Source: Girardinichthys multiradiatus (lineage: Eukaryota > Chordata > Actinopteri > Cyprinodontiformes > Goodeidae). From it: a stretch of DNA of 64,000 bases. The stretch is taken from positions 53,065,848 through 53,129,847 of the forward strand of contig NC_061812.1 in assembly GCF_021462225.1 (NCBI RefSeq). The letters run 5' to 3'. Each line of letters opens with the position of its first letter. Within the stretch, counting starts at the first letter, position 1. A program made the position numbers and the translations under genes. The notes below the pieces were generated by a model. The model ran no database searches and was not told the DNA's origin. It saw only the letters and a program-made list of their open reading frames with translations. Shown here piece by piece: positions 55,862 to 64,000 of this stretch.

Positions 55862-55935
55862 AACCTTTGGGGGAGCGAAGCAGTGGGCAGAAAACACGGA
55901 GGAGCCCCCTACAGACTCTCTATGAGGGAGACCAG
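55862..55935 (+). CDS. Chondroitin 4-O-sulfotransferase-like, coding exon 2
   Basis: 74 bases between a CTCAG acceptor and a GTCAGT donor. Together with the last base of exon 1 it encodes 25 residues, EPLGERSSGQKTRRSPLQTL then YEGDQ, leaving phase 0. The RSPLQ.LY motif occurs at this place in CHST11 and CHST13, in the stem region before the catalytic domain, and exon lengths and phases fit the family. The catalytic exon with the PAPS-binding motifs is not in this window: 55936-64000 holds only repeats and uncharacterised DNA. Confidence 0.7.
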
Positions 55936-56059
55936 GTCAGTCCTGTGTAAACACGTTCACCTGTTTTAGATGCTTTTCTCCTCTGTTTTTTTTTTTTTTT
56001 CATTTTGGAAGAGTGTAAAAAAACCTTTGACTTTTCAGTGTTGTAGCCAAAGAGCATTG

Positions 56060-56446
56060 CTCCAGAAGTCAGTCAGTCATTTTCTATACCGCTTCTTCCA
56101 TAGTGGGTCGCAGGCACTGGTGCCTATCTCCAGCAGTCTAAGGGCAAGAGGCAGGGTACACCCTGGACAGGTCGCCAGTCCATCGCAGGGCAACACACAA
56201 ACAACCATGCACACACTCATTCACACACCTAACGGCAATTTAGAGAGTCCAATTATCCTAACAGGAGGATAGGATACTCCCTTTGGACTGTAGGAGGAAC
56301 CCGGAGCACCCAGTGAAAACCCACACATGCATGGGGAGAACATCCAAACTCCATGCAGAAAGACCCCGGCCAGAGGTCGAATCCAGGACCTTCTTGCTGC
56401 AAGGCAGCAGTGCTACCAACTATGCAGCCCGCTCCAGAGGTCTTGT
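56060..56446 (-). repeat. tRNA-derived SINE
   Basis: The minus-strand head at about 56446 reads GGGCTGCATAGTTGGTAGCA then CTGCTGCCTTGCAGCAAGAA and GGTCCTGGATTCGACC, a tRNA-like A-box/B-box arrangement. The body ends on the left with AAGCGGTATAGAAAATGACT, resembling the tail of a partner LINE. Confidence 0.7.
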
Positions 56447-56459
56447 GGTTTAATTTCAT

Positions 56460-57985
56460 TTAGGTTAGTTTATTTATATAGCGCCAATTCACAAAACATG
56501 TCGTCTCAAGGTTCTTTACAAAACAAAAGTTAATTAATTCGAATCATACACATTCCAAATCAGGTACATACATTCCAATTAATCCTAAATCCTAAAATTC
56601 AGTTTATTGTTCTGGTTTAAAAGTTTTCTATTTACGGAAACCCAGCAGATTGCATTGAGACGGTGACCTGCATTTTTTAAATACTGAAAGACATGCCCAA
56701 TTGTATCATCTGTAGAAGGAGAACATTAAGTTGTTGAAAGTAGTAGCCCAGCCGACACCCCCTCCAAGAAGGTGTCAGCGCGAAACACGGAGCCAGATCA
56801 GGGGCAGCTTCTAGGACAAGAAAAAACAGAGAGAGAACATAAAGTTAAAAAGTTGAAATAATGGCAAATAATGCAAAATTGGCGAGTAGTAGGAGAATGT
56901 AGCAGAATGAGAAAAAGTAGTAAATATGTACACCAGCGTAACTACAGCTGAGAGCTCAGGGAATAAATGGCTCAAATAAGCTATGATTACGTGTAAGTTT
57001 GGCAACTGTACTAAAAAGAAACCTAGAATTATTCTTATTCTCCTTCATTAATGAGAAATAGGCTGTTCTAGCTTGGTCAAGGTTCGTTTTTTTTACAACA
57101 GTAGACTATTTTTACAAAGGACTCTAGATGTGTAGAGCACAGTTTGCTAACGTTGGGGTGTGAAGTACACAACCCTGAATTAAACCAGGGAGACAGTCTC
57201 CTATGAATAATTACCTTCTTTTTAAAGGGGTCTACATTGTCTAATGCCATATGCAATGAGGAAGTTAAACAGGAACATCAATTTGTGAACAGGCAGAAAT
57301 TTAATTGCTGCCCTCTGCTGTTTTTCTGTGAAACGGATGAAGCTATCTGTTATCCGTCCACACTCAATGTCAGCACAAGGTCCAAAGCATGAAGACAGGA
57401 GTGAGTAGGTCTGCGGATGTTTTAAGCAAAGCCAATTGAATTTAAGATAGAATTAAAGGCTATCATTTTTAGTGTCAACATGAATATTAAAATCACCCAC
57501 TATGATGTCATCATCAGTATTTAACACTAAATCAGATACGAAATGTAAGAACTGATCTAGAAATTGAGAATAACGGCCTGGTGGACGTTACCAGACAACA
57601 AACAAAAGTAGTTTTAGTACTTTGCAATTTACGTGAGGAAATCTAAAGCTCAAATATTAAGAGGAATTTTGGCTATTAATTGGTCTGGGACTAATCAATA
57701 AATCTGACTGAAAGATGGTGCTACTCCTCGCCCAGTATTTCAAGAAATGTGAAAATTTGAATATTTGGATGGAGATGACTCATTTATACATGCACAATCC
57801 TCTTACAGCAGCCAGGTTTCTGTGAGGCAAAAGAAATCAATCCCATTATCACAAATAGTCATTAACTAACAAAGTCCTTGAAGAGAGAGATCTCGTGTTC
57901 AATAAAGCACATTTATTTGCTTTATTTTTCTGTTCAGTCCGATTTATATTTCATTTTATGTGATTTTCATGATTTTCTCTTTTAT
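56460..57985 (-). pseudogene. Second L2 LINE copy, decayed, minus strand
   Basis: Minus-strand reading gives the same landmarks as the L2 at 8060-21890: 57985-57890 resembles the segment before ORF2 (compare 9350-9430); 57850-57340 encodes endonuclease pieces ([42 protein letters not shown]); 57005-56811 matches the 3' UTR; and the 3' terminus lies at 56460 with TTGTGAATTGGCGCTATATA. The RT region is deleted. At 57985 it meets the 3' end of the L1. Confidence 0.75.
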
Positions 57986-60900
57986 TATTTTTTTGAACAT
58001 TCTTTATTTAAGTATATGCGTTATTATGAACTCAGCATATATGCATCCGTACATATTTACCTGTACACACATAATACAACAGAAAAAAGGAAACAAACAA
58101 GCAAATAAACAAAAAGAATTAGTGTCTCAGCAAACAGTTAACATCCATTTCAGCAATTGAAATCGATCAAAATGGTCCTCATGGACTCACGTGAGGGGTG
58201 GGCGAACCCACCCACCAAGGGACTAACACAATTTCTTAGAACCCACAACATCTTCACCTGTGTGACCATCCAAAGTGGAAAATAGCTGGGGTCCATACTC
58301 TCAGAAAAACACATTTTTACTTGTAGTGTTGCCGTTATCTTTTCCATTGTATACACATCTTTCAGTCTTCCTTGCCATTGTTGAAGGGTGGGAGGCAAAG
58401 GCTTGAGCCAGGACAGAGTTATCATTTTCCTTGCAACCAATAGAAGAATTTGTAGTAACTGGACTTTCCTTTTCCCAATATTTCCTCCTGGGGTCAAGCC
58501 CAATATGTAGTACAGTGGGTTCAGCGGTAAGGTGAACTTAAGAATTTTTTGAATTTCTGTCTGAACTCCCTGCCAGAATGAACTCAGTGTTGGACAGTCC
58601 CAAAAAATATGAGTGTGATCCCCGATCTGATTACAGTTCCTCCAACACAAATTTGTAGTACTCCTGTCGTATTTTGATATACTAAAGGGCGATTTAAAGA
58701 ATCTCATTTTCAATTTCCAATCAAATTCCTTCCGACCTAGACTGTGGATGATCTTATGACCATTTTCACAAACCCTCTCCCACTCCTCGTCTTCAATAAC
58801 AATGTTCATTTCCAGTTCCCACTTTTGTTTTATGTCTATGGAATTGTCAGAGAAATGCATCTGTAAATGTTTGTATATATTAGACACCATCTTCCTCTTA
58901 TTATTTTCCTCTACACATTTTATCATAAATTTCTCCAAGGGTACTATATTTTGATTCAAAGTAGCCCATTCATTGTCTGATAAAAGATAATCCCTTAATT
59001 GTAAGTATCTGTAGAAATCTTTAGAGCATAATCCATATTTGTCTTGTAGCTGCTTAAATTACTTGGTTTCTCCATTAAATAACTGGTTTATTCTTATTAA
59101 TCCCTGCTGTGCCCATCTTTGGTATCCTGCATCCAGTTTGTTTGGAAAAAAGTCAGTAATCTTGGCTATTTTCACTATGCGTGATATTGATAAAGGTGCT
59201 CCTATTTTCTTCCTCACCAGGTACCAAACCCTGTGCGTACAGATAATCCACTCATTTTCAACTTTTAAATCTTTCCATTTCTTTCCCTCCATAAATGGGA
59301 TCACTTCAAGAGGTACCAACTGGCACGCATTGTTCTCCAGACCAATCCAGTTTGTCTCCTCATCTTGTATAAACCATTTGACCACGACACGATGTTGTGC
59401 TGTCCAATAATACATTTTCAGATTGGGCAAACTAAGATCACCTTTTTCTTTTGGGCTTAACAGTAGTTTCTGTCTGATTCTTGGCTTCCTCCTTTGCCAA
59501 ATGAAGTTATTAATGATTTTATCTAAAGTTTTGAAAACAAAGGCCGGTATCCAAATAGGGAGTGCCTGAAATAGATACATTAATCTTGGGAGTAAATTCA
59601 TTCTCACTGTTTCTATTCTGCCCAATAAGGACCGAGGGAGAATCTCCCATCTGGTTAGGTCCGACTTTATTTGTGTGATTAGCCTACCATAATTTTCATT
59701 AAATAGTTGCGAGGTTTTTGGTGTGATCATAACGCCTAAGTATTTAAATCCCCTCTTTGGCCAGTTAAAAGTGACCTCTTTAGCTAAACGTTTTGGCCAC
59801 TTGCCCACCAGCATCATAGCCCCTGACTTGGTTTCATTAATCTTGTAGCCTGAGATTTCTCCAATATCTCTTAAAGAAGTCATAAGCCTAGGGATTAAAC
59901 TCAGAGGGTTAGAAATATACAAAATAATGTCATCCGCATATAATGAGATTTTATGAGTGACTCCTCCTGCCGTTACTCCATGAATTCTAGAGTCTGGCCG
60001 TATACTTTCCGCCAGGGGCTCGATACTAATCGCAAATAGTAGAGGCGAAAGAGGACATCCCTGCCTAGTTCCTCTTTTTAAACTGAAGTTCCTTAAGGAA
60101 TATCCATTCACCCGCACCCTGGATGTGGGTCCAGAATATAACACACTAATCCAATTAGTAAAATCTCTATGAAATCCCATTTTTCCTAGTGTGTATTTCA
60201 GGTACAGCCAATCTACCCTATCAAATGCTTTCCCAGCATCAAGGCTGAGAAGCATTGAAGGATCCTGTTTCTGTTTCGCCACAGAGATCACATTTAAGGT
60301 CCTCCTAATATTATTTATCCCTAGACGCCCCGTTATAAACCCTGTTTGGTCCGGTTTAATCATTGTGTGGATACATTTTTGAATTCGATTTGCCAATATT
60401 GTAGTCAGAATTTTTACATCACAGCAGAGCAGACTTATTGCTCTGCAGGATGAACAATTTATGAGGTCTTTGCCTTCCTTGGGAATTATAGATATTATTG
60501 CTTCTGACCAGGACTTTGGGGGGTCATTATTTGTGAGGGCATAATTAAATACCCTTTGTAATAGGGGTGTGACTTCTGTTTCAAAATGCTTATAAAATTC
60601 CCCAGGGAACCCATCTGCTCCTGGCACTTTATTGTTTTAAAAATTTTTTATGGCTTCCTCAATTTCTTTTTTTTTTTGTAATTGACTCCCTCATTGCTCT
60701 AGCGTCATTTTCACTTAATTTGGTAACCTAATTTTGCCCAGTACCTTCTTAATCTTCTCTGTTTTATTGCCTATCTCCTCTGATTCATAAAGCATCTCAT
60801 AGTAAGCTGAAAAAGCTTCTGCTATGTCTTTAGGGTGGGACAGTGTTTTATTTGTAAAGGGATGCATTATCTTTTCCACTGTGTGATCTGCCTGTTTCTT

Positions 60901-61343
60901 GTGCAACTGAAATGCTAATAGCCTACAAGCCCTATTACCTGATTCATAATACTTTTGATTAGCAAACCGTAATATACCCTCAGCCCTATGCGTCAACAAG
61001 TTATTCAATATTTGCCTGTATTCGCTGAGAGACTTTAAGATAGTTTCATCATTTGTCCTTTTATGTTCCTCCTTCAATTGCTGTATGTGATTTTCTAGCT
61101 CTACCTGTTCTTTATTGCGTTCTCTTTTAATTCGGGATGACAAGGAAATGTGCTTGCCCCTCATTACCGCCTTTGCAGCTTCCCAAAGGACAGACACTGA
61201 TACCTCCCCATTATCGTTGTGTTTCATATACTCGTTCCAGGCTTTTTTAATTCTTTGAACTACTTCTGGGCAGTTCAGAAGCCAAACATTCATTCTCCAC
61301 TGTTTAGGTTAAGTGTTTTGTCATAACAACTGGGCTGTGGTCT
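57985..61343 (-). mobile_element. L1-clade LINE, 5'-truncated, minus strand
   Basis: Runs from the end of the endonuclease (HSDHSPVVM, 61345-61310) through RT to a 3' UTR with AATAAAGAATGTTC near 57998-58010 and an A-rich end. It is missing ORF1 and most of the endonuclease. Confidence 0.8.
58150..61293 (-). pseudogene. L1 ORF2: linker, RT and C-terminus, three breaks
   Basis: 192 codons (60715-61293) form the linker, ending in the FTNKTLSHPKDIAEAFSAYY block. Stops and a poly-A frame change at 60630-60715 follow. 522 codons (59059-60627) hold the RT: PGADGFPGEFYKHF, IPKEGKD, DQTGFITGR, LSLDAGKAFDRVDWLYL, RGTRQGCPLSPLLF, SLYADDIIL (catalytic) and FKYLGVMIT. A single TAA at 59059-59061 separates the last part; 269 codons (58150-58959) contain the C-terminal zinc-binding motif, with NLCWRNCNQIGDHTHIFWDC as its core. 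Otherwise the frame is well kept. Confidence 0.85.
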
Positions 61344-62369
61344 GAATGCACAGACTGGACTGTTTTTGAAACTTCAGCCACTGACTTAAACCAACTAACT
61401 GATGTGGTGACATCATACATCAGTTTCTGTGAGGACATGTGTGTGCAGACCAAGACCTTCTGCACCTTTGGGAACAATAAGCCATGGTTTACTCCACACC
61501 TCAGGAATCTGCGCAGGGAAAAGGAAGAAGCTCACAGCAGTGGAGATTGGGCGCGGTACAGGCAGGCCAGGAACAAACTAACAAAAGAGATCAAAGCAGC
61601 TAAGAGAAGCTACAGTGAGAAGCTGAAGAGCAGCCTTTCTACTGGTGACACTTCAGCTGTATGGACTGGTCTGAGAAACCTGACTGCCTATAGGAGCCCC
61701 TCCACCCATCCTGAACAGAGTCGTCTCCTGGCCAACCGTCTGAATGGCTTCTACTGCAGACATGACAAGAAGCCATTCACGCCTCAAACCATCTCCTCCA
61801 CATCCCATTCAGGAGCAAGTTCTTCGCACAAAGCAACCAACCCCCTACCATCAGATCCTCTGCCTGCACTAAAGATCTCCGAGGAAGAGGTAAACAGGCT
61901 CTTTCAGCGCATGAAAACAAAGAAAGCTGGAGGACCTGATAAGGTCTCCCCATCATGTCTGAAAGCCTGCGCACATCAACTTGCTCCGATCTTCACAAGG
62001 ATCTTCAACAAGTCACTGGAGAAATGTGAGGTCCCCTCCTGCCTCAAACGATCCACCATCATCCCGGTTCCCAAGAAACCCACCATCGTAGGATTAAATG
62101 ACTACAGGCCTGTAGCCCTGACGTCTGTGGTCATGAAATCCTTTGAGCGGCTGGTGTTGAAGCACCTGAAAGACATCACAGGCCCCCTGCTGGACCTCCT
62201 GCAGTTTGCTTACCGAGTTCACAGGTCGGCAGATGATGCTGTTAACTTAGGTCTACACTTCATCCTGCAACACCTCGACCACCCAGGGACGTACGCCAGG
62301 ATCCTGTTTGTAGACTTCAGCTCGGCCTTCAACACCATCATACCAGACATCCTCCACCAGAAGCTCTGG
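61340..62369 (+). pseudogene. Rex1/CR1-like LINE fragment, truncated at both ends
   Basis: Open from 61404 in one frame: the region after the endonuclease (SYISFCEDMCVQTKTF, NNKPWFTPHLRNL, YRQARNKLTKEIKAAKRSYS), then the start of RT (RMKTKKAGGPDKVSPS, PKKPTIVGLNDYRPVALTSV, LLQFAYRVHRSADDAV, ILFVDFSSAFNTIIPDIL). It stops inside RT, before the catalytic box, and joins the RTE tail in frame. The 5' break abuts the L1. Confidence 0.8.
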
Positions 62370-62440
62370 GTGTCTGGGGAGAGGGATGTCTGGGCGTCTC
62401 TGCTGAGTCTGCTGCCCCCGCGACCCGATTCCTGATAATG
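62370..62440 (+). repeat. RTE LINE 3' tail, 70 bp
   Basis: GTGTCTGGGGAGAGGGATGT and the following bases to CCCGATTCCTGATAATGCGG match 30989-31060, the last 70 bases of the RTE/Rex3-like element. It encodes VSGERDVWASLLSLLPPRP in frame with the LINE before it. Confidence 0.85.
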
Positions 62441-62447
62441 CGGAGAG

Positions 62448-62839
62448 ACGACGACAATTTTTATATTTTAGATTCTATCAAAATAGCTACCCTATGCTTT
62501 GATGACTGCTTTGCTCTCTTAGCATTCTTTCTATGACCTTCATGAAGTGGTCACCTGAAATAGTTTTCCAAAGAGTCTTCAAAGAATTTCCCAGACGTTC
62601 ATTAAGAGACGGCTAAAGGTTAATATTTCAGTCATCACAGCAAAGGGCGGCTACTTTAAGGATTCTAAAATATAAAACATATTTAATGCTATTTCACAAT
62701 TTCTTGTTTGCTACATGAATCCATATGGGTTCACTCACAGTTTTGATGCCTTCAGTGAGAATCTACGTACAATATTAATAGTCATAAACAAAACCATTAA
62801 AGGAGAAAGTGTGTCTAAAACTTTTGACTGGTAGTGTAC
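62448..62839. mobile_element. Tc1-like MITE/transposon fragment, one end only
   Basis: The right terminus, reverse-complemented, reads TACACTACCAGTCAAAAGTT then TTAGACACAC, a typical fish Tc1-group TIR. The left half has AGATTCTATCAAAATAGCTA, a subterminal-type sequence, but the left TIR is lost at the junction with the RTE tail. Confidence 0.65.
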
Positions 62840-64000
62840 ACCCCTGTGTGGGATGAATCTATAAAAGTCTCACTTTAGAAATACTAAAAAAAAAGTTACT
62901 GCAGCTGTTTTGTCAAATACAGATAGAGATCCATAGACTTTGGTTTTATATGCAGTACAGTCAGATCCAGTAGTAGCTGTCTGTCCAAGGAGCCAGCAGG
63001 TTACAATAAATATTCACTTTGATGCATTCTGTCATCCTGAGGAAGAAGTGGGCCACAGTGCAAAGCAGACATTTTAATAACAGGAACAAAACCAAAAGAA
63101 AGAAAACAATTAAAGTTAGATTTAAAGGAACCCAAGTATTAAGCTGTTTTATTGCCTTGAAATGTTAGATCAGCCAGCTAATAAATTAAATGAATCAAAT
63201 TTCTTGTTCTGGTGAAGGAACACACTGTCAGTAAGACCCAAAATTATATAAGTTAACACAGAAAACCCTCATTTGTATCCATTGTGTCGGGTTCTGCAGA
63301 GACTTTAAGAGTAAACCTCTGGGTCGGTCCAGTAGACAACACATTTCTAAATGTAACTTTTGCAGAAACAGTTAACCGGCAGGTCTTTTTCACGCGTTTT
63401 CTATTAATGTCCCCACAACTTCCACATAGAGAGATTTAAAGACAAGATTCACAGAGACTATTTTACACGCTTCAACTTTTCCTGAGGAGACGGGACAGCA
63501 TTGGCTGCTCAGAGCTTTAACGCTTAGTGTTTCCTTGATGTTCCAGTGTCTGTCAGAAAACAGAGAGAGCCAGTCATTGGATCGGGCACAGAGTCAAACT
63601 CTGAGTTCTAGGGCTGTGACCGCTGCAGTGCTGAGCCAGCCCGAGTAAATAAGAGTAAATAAGACATTTGTGCCAATAGGAGACCAGGATGAACTAGATG
63701 ACCCCACGTTTTACCAGGTAGCTGCATGTTCCAGCGGTGGTGAGGACCACCTTGTGAGGAGAATCTGATTTTCACTCACTGGGGAGAGGTGAGGTCCTCG
63801 ACACATGCAGGATTAATGTGATAACTTCTAAATCTACATATTCTGCACATTTAGAGAAGTATATTTCTTTCAATACACCGTCATTCAAAAGTAAACACGC
63901 CCCTTGAATATTTGTAACATTTATTATTACATTACAGCCATAAACTTCATTGTATTTGTGACGGCACTACACCAAGTAGTGCACATGTGTAAAGTAGAAG
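62840..64000 (+). other. Gene-internal or intergenic DNA, nothing recognised
   Basis: If the sulfotransferase gene continues past the window, this is intron 2. No exon with acceptor and family motif was found, and no repeat that I can name. Confidence 0.4.

Overview
This window is nuclear DNA of a ray-finned (teleost) fish, probably a percomorph. The evidence is the mix of repeats: L2 LINEs with the 3' end typical of fish, an RTE/Rex3-like LINE, Rex1/CR1-like LINEs, an L1, several Tc1/mariner families with TA target duplications, hAT-type MITEs, tRNA-headed SINEs and a gamma-type endogenous retrovirus. There are no bacterial-style operons, ribosome binding sites or CRISPR arrays. Almost every long open frame is a piece of a transposable element.

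The one host gene I can support is on the + strand. Exon 1 is at 32333-32426 and encodes the cytoplasmic tail and signal anchor of a type II Golgi protein. Exon 2 is at 55862-55935. Splice sites and phases agree (phase 1, then phase 0). The peptide resembles the N-terminus of chondroitin 4-O-sulfotransferases (CHST11/CHST13 group). The catalytic exon must lie past 64000. The 23.4 kb first intron is packed with transposons.

Layout. 1-6860: intergenic, with a LINE 3' end, a solo LTR with a 5-bp duplication, a Rex1/CR1-like LINE interrupted by a hAT MITE, and a hAT transposase C-terminus. 6867-8020: an unclassified segment with two overlapping frames, one coding for a small membrane/coiled-coil protein, ending near a perfect hairpin. 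8060-21890: one L2 element (ORF1 with an SGNH-esterase-like domain, ORF2 with endonuclease and reverse transcriptase). It is split by a minus-strand provirus (11326-19211) and by a 470-bp TA-flanked MITE (19294-19763). 22000-31070: LINE remnants, including a nearly full-length but broken RTE/Rex3-like element (28240-31065). 31070-32332: intergenic DNA and the probable promoter. 32427-55861: the intron, with two inverted copies of a DD36E Tc1-like element (37870-39130 and 43198-44467), two other full-length Tc1-like elements, several remnants and SINEs. 55936-64000: a SINE, then a pile-up of L2 (-), L1 (-), Rex1-like (+), a 70-bp RTE tail (+) and a Tc1 fragment.

How the parts relate. The elements do not form a pathway; they form a stratigraphy. 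The L2 was there first, the provirus and the MITE entered it later, and the near-identical LTRs suggest the provirus is fairly young. The provirus keeps most of env but has lost most of gag and the reverse-transcriptase palm. All transposases seen carry stops or deletions, so nothing here looks autonomous. All identifications come from reading the sequence and general family knowledge; no database search was run.
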